Positions 31,977 through 40,193 of a stretch of 64,000 nucleotides of DNA are shown piece by piece (within the stretch, counting starts at the first letter, position 1; every line of letters starts with the position of its first letter). The translations under genes and the position numbers were made by a program. The notes under the pieces are model-generated. The model ran no database searches. It saw only the letters and a program-made list of their open reading frames with translations, and was not told the origin of the DNA. The DNA lies in contig JACVZW010000071.1 in assembly GCA_014654775.1 (NCBI GenBank), positions 149,476 to 213,475 on the forward strand, in the 5' to 3' direction. This DNA comes from Paracoccaceae bacterium (GTDB taxonomy: Bacteria > Pseudomonadota > Alphaproteobacteria > Rhodobacterales > Rhodobacteraceae).

Positions 31977-32231
31977 TCAGCTTTCGGCGGCCGCGCAGAT
32001 CGGCCGCCCTTCGGGCGTGCGCAGGGGCAGCAGCGTCCGCTCCACCTGCCCGTCATGTTCGTACCAATAGCAATTGTCCTCCGGCACCAGCCGCGCCGTG
32101 GCCAGGTTCTGCCACGGGGCCGCCACGGCCACCACCTGCTCGGGCAAGGGCGGCAATTCCCCCTCGGCCCCCGGCGTGGTCACGCAGGCCGACAGGGCAA
32201 GAATGGCAGGCAGGCACAGGATCGGCTTCAT
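31977..32231 (-). CDS. Small lipoprotein of unknown function
   Basis: The 84-residue product has a lipoprotein signal MKPILCLPAILALSACVTT, with the lipidated Cys in LSAC at about residue 16. The mature part is Pro/Glu-rich and contains ATARLVPEDNCYWYEHDG, then a segment ending GRPICAAAES. Two Cys could form a disulfide. The ATG at 32231 has GGAAGAGAG upstream and puts the lipobox at the right distance, whereas the longer form would not. I do not recognise a function. The gene is divergent from the LacI regulator. Confidence 0.65.
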   Translation of the reverse strand: MKPILCLPAILALSACVTTPGAEGELPPLPEQVVAVAAPWQNLATARLVPEDNCYWYEHDGQVERTLLPLRTPEGRPICAAAES

Positions 32232-32409
32232 CGCGGCTCTCTTCCTAGACACGGTCACTGGCCTGCACATTGGCAACCCTTCCACGCAGGTTCAATCACC
32301 CGGAGGGCCAGCACACGCCCCCGTGATCGCCCAGCCCGGGCATAGGGTGACATTCCGGCCCGCATCCCCTAACCTCTCCCGGCGCAACAGGAAACCGCAG
32401 GCATCCTCC

Positions 32410-33405
32410 ATGGCCATCACCCTGAAAGAGGTCGCAGAACGCGCCGGTGTCTCGCGCGCCGCCGTGTCGCGCAGCTTCACCGAAGGGGCCTCCGTCTCGG
32501 CGAAGACCCGCGCCAAGGTGATGCAGGCCGCCGCCGAACTGGGCTACAGCCCCAACATGCTGGCCCGCAGCCTGACCACGCGCCGCACCCAACTGGTGGG
32601 GCTGGTGTCGAACAACTTCCGCAACCCGGTCTTTCTGGAAATCTTCGACCGCTTCACCCGCGCGCTGCAGGATCGCGGGTTGCGCCCGCTTCTGGTGAAC
32701 CTGTCGGACGAAACCGATCCCAACCGCTCGGTCCGGCTGCTGCGGCAATACTCCGTCGATGGCGTGATCGTCGCCTCGTCCCACCTGCCCGACGGCTTTG
32801 CCGATGCCTTCCGCGCAGCAGGCATCCCGGTCGTGCATGCCTTCGGCCGCGCCACCGCCACGCCCACGGTTGATGTGGTGGCCATCGACAACATCGCCGC
32901 AGGCCGCATGGTGGCCGAAACCCTGCTCGCCCGCGGCTATCGCCGCTTGGGCTTTCTCGGCGGGCCGCAACAGGCCTCCACCACCGAAGACCGCCTTGCC
33001 GGGTTCACCGCCACCGCCCATGCCGCCGGGGCCAGCGTCACCACCCGCTTCGCGGGCGCCTACAGCTTTGCCGCAGGCCGCGCCGCGATGCAGGCCCCCC
33101 TCCCCGACCCACAGCCCGAGGCATGGTTCTGCGCCGATGACGTCCTCTCCATCGGCGCGATGTCGGCCGTGCACGATGCAGGTCTGCGCATCCCCGAAGA
33201 TGTCGGCCTCATCGGCCTGAACGACATGGAAATGGCGGGTTGGGCCAATATCGCCCTCACCACCATCCACCAGCCGTTTGAGGATATCGTAACCGCCTCG
33301 GTCGACCTGATCGCCGACCGCTTCACCCATGCCGATCGTGCGCCCGACCTGAGGCTCTTTCCCTGCCACATCGTGGAACGGGCGACCCTGCGCCCACTCC
33401 TTTAA
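32410..33405 (+). CDS. LacI-family transcriptional regulator
   Basis: The 331-residue repressor has the LacI helix-turn-helix TLKEVAERAGVSRAAVSRSF at 4-23, the hinge helix near 45-58 (SPNMLARSLTTRR) and a periplasmic-binding-protein-like effector domain. Next to it is a cyclitol catabolic cluster whose divergent promoter carries a perfect 18-bp LacI operator at 36589-36606, so it is the likely local regulator with an inositol-derived effector (inference). It overlaps the neighbouring dehydrogenase gene by 4 nt at the 3' end. No equally good operator is seen before its own gene. Confidence 0.86.
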   Translation: MAITLKEVAERAGVSRAAVSRSFTEGASVSAKTRAKVMQAAAELGYSPNMLARSLTTRRTQLVGLVSNNFRNPVFLEIFDRFTRALQDRGLRPLLVNLSDETDPNRSVRLLRQYSVDGVIVASSHLPDGFADAFRAAGIPVVHAFGRATATPTVDVVAIDNIAAGRMVAETLLARGYRRLGFLGGPQQASTTEDRLAGFTATAHAAGASVTTRFAGAYSFAAGRAAMQAPLPDPQPEAWFCADDVLSIGAMSAVHDAGLRIPEDVGLIGLNDMEMAGWANIALTTIHQPFEDIVTASVDLIADRFTHADRAPDLRLFPCHIVERATLRPLL

Positions 33406-34559
33406 CGGAACAGCATGGGCCGCGCGTCCACCCATCCCCCTTCGGCCTTGGCCGAGGCCACCGCCGCATGGATCGCCGCGATGGACCGCAGCCCATCCTC
33501 CGCCGTGGGGAACAGCGTCACTGCCGGGTCCGGCACCCGCCCCTCGGCCTCTGCCAGCAGGCTTTCGGCCAGATCGCGGTAGATATTGCCAAAGGCCAGT
33601 GGCATCCCCTCCGCATGGCCCACCGTCACCCGGCTGGCCCGATCCGCCTCGGGTGACAGGTTGCCCTCGCCCCGCTCGATCACCTGCAACCGCTGCCCCA
33701 GCGGCATGTAATACAACTGGTTCGGCTGCTCCTGCGCCCAGCGCAGGCCCCCCGTCTCGCCAAAGACCTGAATGGTCAGCCCGTGCTGCCGCCCTATAGC
33801 AACGGACGAGGTCCACAACCGCCCCACCGCGCCCCCATCCATGCGGAAGTTGACCATCGCGTCATCCTCCAGCACCCGGCTCGGCAGGCAGGACGCGAAG
33901 TCCGACGACAGCCGCGCCACCTCCTGCCCTGTCACGAAAGACGCCATATGCAGCGCGTGGATGCCGCAATCGGCAAACTGCGCCGAGACCCCCGCCTGCG
34001 CCGGGTCATAGCGCCAGCGCACGCGCGGATTGTCGGCATCCGCCGCATTGGCATGGTGGCCATGGGCAAATTCCGCCACCACCAGCCGCACCTTGCCGAT
34101 ATCGCCCCGCGCCACCATCGCCCGCATGTGGCGCACCAGCGCATAGCCGGTATAGCCGTAATTCACCGCGCAGATGCGCCCCATCCGGCGGGCGGTCAGG
34201 ACAAGGTCCTCGGCCTCAGCTTCCGTCACCGTCATGGGCTTTTCGCACAGCACATGGATGCCCGCCTCAAGGAAGGCCTTGGAAATCTCGTAATGCGTTG
34301 CATTGGGCGTGGCCACGGTGACCAGATCGATCTTGTCCGCCCGGCCCCGTTCCCCCTCCAGCATCTCGCGCCAGTCGCCATAGGCACGGTCCGCCGCCAC
34401 ACCCAGCTCCTGCGCGAAGGCCCGTCCCCCCGCCGGATCGGCATCCAGCGCGCCTGCGACAAAGGCGAAATGCCCGTCCAGCCCTGCCGCGATGCGATGC
34501 GCGGGCCCGATCTGGCTGCCCTTGCCGCCGCCGATCATCCCCCAGTTCAAGCGTTTCAT
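33402..34559 (-). CDS. Gfo/Idh/MocA-family oxidoreductase
   Basis: The 385-residue NAD(P)-dependent dehydrogenase has the Rossmann motif GMIGGGKGSQIG at 7-18, the CEKPMT motif near 106 and a C-terminal alpha/beta domain with FADCGIHALHMAS. The family oxidises or isomerises sugars and cyclitols. The setting behind IolE and a second Gfo/Idh/MocA gene suggests a role in inositol or related cyclitol breakdown, for example an inositol dehydrogenase, but the exact substrate cannot be told. It is the last gene of a three-gene minus operon, 12 nt after the iolE-like gene. Confidence 0.85.
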   Translation of the reverse strand: MKRLNWGMIGGGKGSQIGPAHRIAAGLDGHFAFVAGALDADPAGGRAFAQELGVAADRAYGDWREMLEGERGRADKIDLVTVATPNATHYEISKAFLEAGIHVLCEKPMTVTEAEAEDLVLTARRMGRICAVNYGYTGYALVRHMRAMVARGDIGKVRLVVAEFAHGHHANAADADNPRVRWRYDPAQAGVSAQFADCGIHALHMASFVTGQEVARLSSDFASCLPSRVLEDDAMVNFRMDGGAVGRLWTSSVAIGRQHGLTIQVFGETGGLRWAQEQPNQLYYMPLGQRLQVIERGEGNLSPEADRASRVTVGHAEGMPLAFGNIYRDLAESLLAEAEGRVPDPAVTLFPTAEDGLRSIAAIHAAVASAKAEGGWVDARPMLFR

Positions 34560-34571
34560 GCGTTCCGCCCC

Positions 34572-35456
34572 CTAAAACCCTATGGATGCAAGATAGTCCC
34601 GGTTCGCCCGCGCGTCATCGACGGGCGAGGTCGGCCCCGCCGGATCGCAATCCTGCTCCACCGTGCACCAGCCTTCGAACCCCGCCTCCAGCAGGATCTG
34701 CCGCACGGCGGGGAAATCCACATCCCCCTTGCCCAGATTGCAGAAAATGCCCTCCGCGCAGGCGTCGTAGAACCCTGTCCGCGCCGCCACGGCGCGCGCC
34801 TTTACAACCGGGTCGATATCCTTGAAATGCATATAGGAAATCCGCCCCACATGCCGCTTCATAAAGGTCACGGGATCATAGCCCGCATAGGAATGATGGC
34901 CCGTGTCGAAGCAGATCTTCAGCAGGTCGTCGTCGATCTCCTGCAGCAGCCGCTCCAACTCCGGCTCGAAATCGATGAAGCCCGCCGCATGGGCATGGAT
35001 GCCCACCGTCAGCCCCTGATCCGCCCCCAATTCGGCCACGCGGCGAATGCGGTCCACGAACCCCGCCCATTCCTCCGCCCCCATCTGTTCGGCCTCCGCC
35101 GCCCGCCCCGCCGTTGGCGCGCGGCGTGGCGAGATGGAATCGATCAGCACCAGATGCCGCGCCCCATGCGCCACCAGCGCCTTGCAGGTCCGGACCGAGG
35201 CATCCCAGACCTCGCTCCATTTGCCCGGATCGTGGAAAGGCCGGAACACCACCCCCCCGATCAGCGTCAGCCCATGCTCCGCCAGCCCATCCCCCAGTTC
35301 CACCGGGTCCTCCGGCATGAAACCGATGGGACCAAGTTCGATCCCCCGATATCCCGCCGCCGCACAGTCCGACAGGACCTTGCGCCACGCAGGGTTGCGC
35401 GGATCATCCGCGAATTCCACGCCCCATGAACAGGGCGCATTGCCGATCCGGATCAT
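34572..35456 (-). CDS. iolE: IolE-like TIM-barrel dehydratase/isomerase
   Basis: The 294-residue AP-endonuclease-family TIM barrel starts MIRIGNAPCSWGVEF and has metal-binding segments KICFDTGHHSYAG, YMHFKDID and CTVEQDCDP. It resembles IolE (myo-inosose-2 dehydratase) and other sugar-phosphate isomerases of this fold. The neighbouring iolC, iolB and aldolase genes support an inosose dehydratase role. The gap to the upstream dehydrogenase gene is 10 nt. Confidence 0.75.
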   Translation of the reverse strand: MIRIGNAPCSWGVEFADDPRNPAWRKVLSDCAAAGYRGIELGPIGFMPEDPVELGDGLAEHGLTLIGGVVFRPFHDPGKWSEVWDASVRTCKALVAHGARHLVLIDSISPRRAPTAGRAAEAEQMGAEEWAGFVDRIRRVAELGADQGLTVGIHAHAAGFIDFEPELERLLQEIDDDLLKICFDTGHHSYAGYDPVTFMKRHVGRISYMHFKDIDPVVKARAVAARTGFYDACAEGIFCNLGKGDVDFPAVRQILLEAGFEGWCTVEQDCDPAGPTSPVDDARANRDYLASIGF

Positions 35457-35466
35457 TCCATTCCCC

Positions 35467-36567
35467 CTAAAGTTCCACCCAAACGCCCGACGCCGCCGAC
35501 TCCCACGCCGCCGCGATCACGCGATTGACTTCCATTCCGTCGCGGAAGGTGGGCCAGACGGCCCGCCCCGTCTCGATCGCCATCAGGAAATCCCGCGCCT
35601 CGATGATGATCTGGTCCTGATAGCCCGTCCCATGCCCGGGTCCCTGACAGAAGGCGCGGTAATCCGGATGCTCCGGCCCCGTCAAAATCTTGCGAAACCC
35701 GCGCAGGCCCACGGGATCGTCGGCCTTGTAAAGCCAAAGCGCATTCTGATCCTCCTGATCAAAGCGGATCGCGCCCTTTGTCCCCACGATTTCATAGGCA
35801 TAGCCCATCTTCCGCCCCTGCGCGACGCGGCTGAAATGCAGATGCCCCATCGCGCCACCCGCAAAGCGGCACATGAACTGCCCGATATCGTCGTTGACCC
35901 TTCGCCCCTCTGCGCCGGGGCGGTCCGGGAACACCGTCCCCACATCCGCCGACAGCCGCGCAATCGGCCCGATCAGGGCCAGCGCCGCGTTGATCATATG
36001 CGGCGCAAGGTCCCCCATCGTGCCATTCGCCGCCCCGAAATTCCGCCACGTCGCAGGCCGTGCGCCGTCGGCATCGAAATCCTCGGTATGTTCCCCCCGG
36101 AACCAGGTCACATCCCCGATCTCGCCCTGCGCCACCAAGGCGCGCGCGAATTGCGAGGCGGGGGTGCGGATATAGTTGAACCCCACCATATTGGGCAGCC
36201 CCGCCGCCTCAGCCGCCGCCACCATGGCGCGGCTGTCGGCAAGGTCCGCCCCCAGCGGCTTTTCGCAGAACACGGGCTTTCCCGCCGCAAAGGCGGCTTC
36301 CGCAATCGCGCGATGCGTCTCTTGCGGCGAGGCGATCACCACCGCCTCCACCCTCGGGTCCGCCACCAGCACGCGCCAATCCGCCGTCGCCCGGGCGAAG
36401 CCATATTCCGCCCGATACCGTTCCGCCGAGGTGTCAGAGGTCGCGCAGACCATTTCCAGCCGGGGCCGCAGCGTGGTGGCAAAGACCGCCCCCACCGCCG
36501 CCATCGCCACCGCATGGGCCTTGCCCATATAGCCGCCGCCGATGATCCCGATGCCAATCTCGCGCAT
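35467..36567 (-). CDS. Gfo/Idh/MocA-family oxidoreductase (cyclitol type)
   Basis: The 366-residue dehydrogenase has GIIGGGYMGKAHAVAM at its N-terminus (nucleotide binding), CEKPLGADL near 101 and GDLAPHMINAAL in the substrate domain. It differs from the 385-residue neighbour and may handle a different cyclitol or the other stereoisomer. It is the first gene of the minus arm, and its start is 22 bp from the perfect LacI operator. Confidence 0.85.
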   Translation of the reverse strand: MREIGIGIIGGGYMGKAHAVAMAAVGAVFATTLRPRLEMVCATSDTSAERYRAEYGFARATADWRVLVADPRVEAVVIASPQETHRAIAEAAFAAGKPVFCEKPLGADLADSRAMVAAAEAAGLPNMVGFNYIRTPASQFARALVAQGEIGDVTWFRGEHTEDFDADGARPATWRNFGAANGTMGDLAPHMINAALALIGPIARLSADVGTVFPDRPGAEGRRVNDDIGQFMCRFAGGAMGHLHFSRVAQGRKMGYAYEIVGTKGAIRFDQEDQNALWLYKADDPVGLRGFRKILTGPEHPDYRAFCQGPGHGTGYQDQIIIEARDFLMAIETGRAVWPTFRDGMEVNRVIAAAWESAASGVWVEL

Positions 36568-36588
36568 CGCGCCCCCTCCCCGGAAAAG

Positions 36589-36617
36589 TTTGCAACCGGT
36601 TGCAAAATGGGTATCCT
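36589..36617 (+). promoter_or_regulatory. LacI operator and iolC promoter
   Basis: TTTGCAACCGGTTGCAAA (36589-36606) is a perfect 18-bp palindrome of LacI-family type. Its first six bases, TTTGCA, may also be the -35 of a plus-strand promoter with TATCCT as -10 (36612-36617, 17-bp spacer), so binding would block polymerase. It sits between the two divergent cyclitol arms. Confidence 0.8.
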
Positions 36618-36687
36618 GAACCCCGAACCCACGTCAATCGCAATCCCGGCCAAGCCTAGCAGAAAGCCCGCCCAAGAAAGGCAAATC

Positions 36688-37659
36688 ATGCACGCCCCCC
36701 TGCACCGCATGACGCTCAACCGCTTTGCGGTTCTTGGCCGCGTCGGGATGGACCTGATGGCCGATCCTCCCGGCACCCGCATCGAAGAGGCGCGCGCCTT
36801 CACCACCGCCATCGGCGGATCGGCGGGCAACATCGCCGTGGCGCTGGCGCGGCAAGACGCGCAGGCGGCGCTGATCTCTTGCATTTCCGACGATGCCGTG
36901 GGCCGCTTCTGCGCCGCCGACCTTGCGCGCTATGGCGTTGACACCTCCCACCTCCGCCCCGTCGCAGGCGAGGCGCGCAATTCGCTGGCCCTGACCGAAA
37001 CGCGGGCCGAAGGGTGTCAGACCGTCCTCTACCGCAACGGCGCCGCCGATTTCGCCCTGACGCCTGACCAAATCGAACAGATCGACTTCACCCCCTTCGC
37101 CGCCCTCATCCTCACCGGCACCGCTCTGGCCCGCGACCCGTCGCGCAGTGCCACCTTCGCCGCCATCGCCCGTGCCCGCGCGGCAGGCGCCCTCACCGTG
37201 CTGGACGTGGACTATCGCGCCTACAGCTGGTCCTCGCGGCAAGAGGCTGCCGCCACCTGCCTCATGGCGGCGCAGGCCTGCGACATCACCATCGGCAATG
37301 ATGACGAATTCGCCCTCATGGCCGGAAGCTATGATGAAGGCCCCACCCTTGCCCGCCACCTCGCCACGCAAGGCGCGCTTTTCACCGTCTACAAACGCGG
37401 GGCCGAAGGCTGCACCACCCACAGGCCCGAAGGCAGCTTCGACACCCCCATCTTCGCCGTCACCGCCCTGAAACCAACCGGCGCGGGCGACGGCTTTATG
37501 GGCGGCCTTCTCGCCGCCCTTGCCCAAGGCGCGCCGCTTGACACAGCCATCCAGCGCGGCGCCGCCACCGCCGCCATCATCGTCTCGGGGCTAGGCTGCG
37601 CCCCGGCCTCGCCCGACCGCGCCACGCTTGACGCCTTCCTCCGCCAGCATCAGGGATAA
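36688..37659 (+). CDS. iolC: 5-dehydro-2-deoxygluconokinase
   Basis: The 323-residue PfkB-family kinase phosphorylates 5-dehydro-2-deoxy-D-gluconate in inositol breakdown. It has the substrate-binding GGSAGNIAVALARQ near 41 and the ATP/catalytic motif GAGDGFMGG with D268 as base. It is first in the plus arm, 3 nt from iolB. An ATG with weak AAAGG upstream is used. Other PfkB sugar kinases are possible by sequence alone, but the context makes IolC the best call. Confidence 0.88.
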   Translation: MHAPLHRMTLNRFAVLGRVGMDLMADPPGTRIEEARAFTTAIGGSAGNIAVALARQDAQAALISCISDDAVGRFCAADLARYGVDTSHLRPVAGEARNSLALTETRAEGCQTVLYRNGAADFALTPDQIEQIDFTPFAALILTGTALARDPSRSATFAAIARARAAGALTVLDVDYRAYSWSSRQEAAATCLMAAQACDITIGNDDEFALMAGSYDEGPTLARHLATQGALFTVYKRGAEGCTTHRPEGSFDTPIFAVTALKPTGAGDGFMGGLLAALAQGAPLDTAIQRGAATAAIIVSGLGCAPASPDRATLDAFLRQHQG

Positions 37660-37662
37660 CCC

Positions 37663-38505
37663 ATGCATATCGCCCCGCACGACAACCATAACCAAGCCAT
37701 AATCGGGGCCGACCACCCGCTCGTGCCGCTGTGCTATTTCAACATCGTCCACCTGACGAAGGGGCAGACCTTCACCTCCCACGTTCCGGGCTATGAAACC
37801 TGCCTCGTCCCCGCCACCGGCACCATCGACGTGACCTGCGGCGCGGAAACCTTTCCCGCCATCGGCCAGCGCCGCGCGAACGTCTGGGACGGTGAACCCG
37901 AAGGCGTCTACATCCCCACCGGCACCGCCGCCACGATCACCTGCCACTCCGACCGGGCCGAGGTCTTCATCGCCGGCGCCCGCTGCGACGAGGTCCACAC
38001 CCCCTTCGCCATCCGCGCCGCCGATATCGACCCCGTGCAATACGGGTCCGACGACACCAAGACCCATCGCAAGATCAAGCACATCCTCGGCACCAAATAC
38101 CACGGCCGTGTCGGCCGCCTTCTGGTGTCCGAGCTTTACACCGTCGGCGCGGGCGGCTGGTCCGGCTTTCCCAGCCACAAGCACGACACGACCCGCCTGC
38201 CGCTCGAGACAAGACATGACGAGGTCTACAATTTCCGGTTCAACCCGCCCCACGGATCGGGCCTGCAGATGCTGCAGCGCGAGGATGGCCAGCCCGGCGA
38301 CGCCTATCACATCGTCGACGGCTCCACGATCGCGATCGACACGGGCTATCACCCCTGCTGCGTCCTGCCGGGGTACGAGATGTATTATTTCACCATCCTC
38401 GCGGGCGAAACGCAGCGCTCGCTCGTTCAGTATTTCCAGCCCAGCCATGCCTATCAGATCGACACGATCCCCGGCATCAAGGACATGATCGCCAAGTTCA
38501 AATGA
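37663..38505 (+). CDS. iolB: 5-deoxy-glucuronate isomerase
   Basis: The 280-residue bicupin isomerises 5-deoxy-glucuronate to 5-dehydro-2-deoxy-gluconate, the substrate of IolC. Family segments are SHKHDTTRLP (metal-binding His), RHDEVYNFRFNPPHG and YHPCCVLPGYEMYYFTILAG. Length is normal. Its stop overlaps the aldolase start (ATGA). Confidence 0.93.
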   Translation: MHIAPHDNHNQAIIGADHPLVPLCYFNIVHLTKGQTFTSHVPGYETCLVPATGTIDVTCGAETFPAIGQRRANVWDGEPEGVYIPTGTAATITCHSDRAEVFIAGARCDEVHTPFAIRAADIDPVQYGSDDTKTHRKIKHILGTKYHGRVGRLLVSELYTVGAGGWSGFPSHKHDTTRLPLETRHDEVYNFRFNPPHGSGLQMLQREDGQPGDAYHIVDGSTIAIDTGYHPCCVLPGYEMYYFTILAGETQRSLVQYFQPSHAYQIDTIPGIKDMIAKFK

Positions 38506-39335
38506 CGCTTGCCACGCTGAAGGACGTCCTCACCCCCTGCCTGACCGACGGCACCGCCGTCGCGGGCCTCGTCGTGCTGGGATGGGAGGATGCCGTCGCC
38601 TTCACCCGCGCCGCCGAGGCCGAAGGTCGCCCCCTCATCCTGCAAGCTGGCCCCGGTTGCCGCGCCCATACGCCCCTGCCCGTCCTTGGCCAGATGTTCC
38701 GCACGCTGGCCGAAGGCGCCTCCGTGCCCGTCGTCGCCCATCTCGACCATGGCGAAGACCGCGACACCTGCGCCCGCGCCATCGACTGCGGCTTCACCTC
38801 CGTGATGTATGACGGCTCTGCCCTGCCCTTGGCCGAAAACATCGCCCGCACGGCGGAAATCGCCACCCTCGCGCATGCCGCAGGCGTCTCGATCGAGGCG
38901 GAACTGGGCTATGTCGGCTATGCCCAAGGCGCCGCCAGTCTCGGCACCGACCCCGCCGAAGTCGCCCGCTTCGCGCAGGAGACGGGCGTCGATGCGCTCG
39001 CCATCTCCATCGGCAACACCCATCTGATGACCGAAGCGCGGGCCGAGGTCGACGAAGACCGCCTCGCCGCCATCATGGCCGCTGCCCCCGGCCTTCCCCT
39101 CGTCCTGCATGGCGGCTCGGGCCTCCCCCTGCCCCTGCGCCGCCGCCTCGCCCGCGATACGACCATCGCCAAGGTGAACATCGGCACCGAATTGCGCATG
39201 GCCTTCGGCCAATCCCTGCGCGCCACGCTCGCCGCAGACCCGGCGGTCTTCGACCGCATCGCCATCCTGCGCGCCACGATGGGCCCGCTTGAAGACGCCG
39301 CGCGTCTGGCCATCGCCAGCCTCTGCCGCCCCTGA
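38502..39335 (+). CDS. iolJ: Class II aldolase, IolJ-like
   Basis: The 277-residue class II fructose-bisphosphate-aldolase-family protein would split 6-phospho-5-dehydro-2-deoxygluconate into dihydroxyacetone phosphate and malonate semialdehyde. It has VAHLDHGEDRD (Zn-binding His), SIEAELGYVG, AISIGNTH and VLHGGSGLP, then NIGTELRMAF. It is coupled to iolB. The gene that would handle malonate semialdehyde (iolA) is not in the window. Confidence 0.88.
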   Translation: MTLATLKDVLTPCLTDGTAVAGLVVLGWEDAVAFTRAAEAEGRPLILQAGPGCRAHTPLPVLGQMFRTLAEGASVPVVAHLDHGEDRDTCARAIDCGFTSVMYDGSALPLAENIARTAEIATLAHAAGVSIEAELGYVGYAQGAASLGTDPAEVARFAQETGVDALAISIGNTHLMTEARAEVDEDRLAAIMAAAPGLPLVLHGGSGLPLPLRRRLARDTTIAKVNIGTELRMAFGQSLRATLAADPAVFDRIAILRATMGPLEDAARLAIASLCRP

Positions 39336-39680
39336 TCCACCCCGCAGGCGGCACCATCAGACCAAAGTCTGATCCCCTTCGGGACCTTGGTCCGACAGCC
39401 CCGATACGGCCTCTGCGGGACCGGAGGGTCGAATCGTCGTCCACAAGGCCTCTCGCCTCGCCTGGCCGGAAACAACCCACAACCCCCGATTGCAGGCCCT
39501 GCGCGCCCGCCTTGGCCGAATGGCAACATTTTCCGTCGCAACCCCGGATAATGGCGCAATTGTGGCACGATGGGCGCTATTCCACGGCAGAAATTTGACC
39601 GACCTCTGGTTATTAACCATTCTTAAGGATGTGATCCCCCCACAGTGCCCACGGCGCTGCCCTGTTGATGGAGTCTTCCG
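39336..39680. other. Intergenic region before the secreted unknown gene
   Basis: The 345-bp space holds the iolJ hairpin at its left end and an AT-richer promoter-like part on the right. TTGACC (39595-39600) and CATTCT (39618-39623) are 17 bp apart, and the dyad TGGTTA-T-TAACCA falls in that span at 39607-39619. I see no coding ORF. Confidence 0.5.
39356..39373 (+). terminator. Hairpin after iolJ
   Basis: ATCAGAC/GTCTGAT with loop CAAA starts 20 nt after the iolJ stop. No U-tract follows. Confidence 0.4.
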
Positions 39681-40151
39681 ATGTCGCTCGCCTATCTTTC
39701 CCCCGGCCGCCGCCTCGCCGCGCTTGGCGTACTTGGCCTCTCGGCGCTGCCGCTGGCCGCGCAGGCCGAACTGCGCCCCGCCGTCCTGCCCGAGGAAATC
39801 TGCCTCGTCCTCGCGAATGGCCCCTTCGATTCTGATGTCGCCGCCCTGATCGCGGGCCGCGACGATTTCGCCTCGATCCTGGTCCAGGCAGAAGCCACCT
39901 GCCCCGAACTGCTCGGCAACCTCATCGGCGCGACGGCGACGATCCCGGAACCCGTCTCCCAAAGCGAAGGCAATGGCGGGCGCGATATTCCGGTGATCCT
40001 GCCCCCCGACGTGGTGACCATCCCCACCGAGGAAGAGCCCGATCCCGGCACCGATCCCGAAACGCCGCCCCCGGATGGCGATGGCACGGGCCTCGACCCG
40101 CTTCCCGACACCGATGAAACCTTCTTCGAGTCCGCTCCGGCTCTGCTCTGA
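39681..40151 (+). CDS. Secreted acidic protein of unknown function
   Basis: The 156-residue product has a Sec signal peptide (about 1-29, ending LPLAAQA). The mature part has two Cys (in EEICLVL and EATCPEL) that could form a disulfide, and then a long disordered, acidic, Pro-rich tail (from about 90; EEEPDPGTDPETPPPDGDGTG is part of it). No family is recognised. It has its own promoter-like region and a GGAG upstream of the ATG. It converges on the monooxygenase gene across a perfect hairpin. Confidence 0.7.
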   Translation: MSLAYLSPGRRLAALGVLGLSALPLAAQAELRPAVLPEEICLVLANGPFDSDVAALIAGRDDFASILVQAEATCPELLGNLIGATATIPEPVSQSEGNGGRDIPVILPPDVVTIPTEEEPDPGTDPETPPPDGDGTGLDPLPDTDETFFESAPALL

Positions 40152-40169
40152 TCCGGCCACCGCGCCGAT

Positions 40170-40193
40170 GCGGAGGGCAGTCTTGCCCTCCGC
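40170..40193. terminator. Bidirectional hairpin terminator
   Basis: GCGGAGGGCA (40170-40179) and TGCCCTCCGC (40184-40193) form a perfect 10-bp stem with loop GTCT, touching the stop codon of the monooxygenase gene. Confidence 0.6.

Noticed and set aside
39613..39626. CtrA binding site (TTAA-N7-TTAA)
   Set aside because: The two TTAA half-sites are only 6 bp apart, so the consensus spacing is not met.
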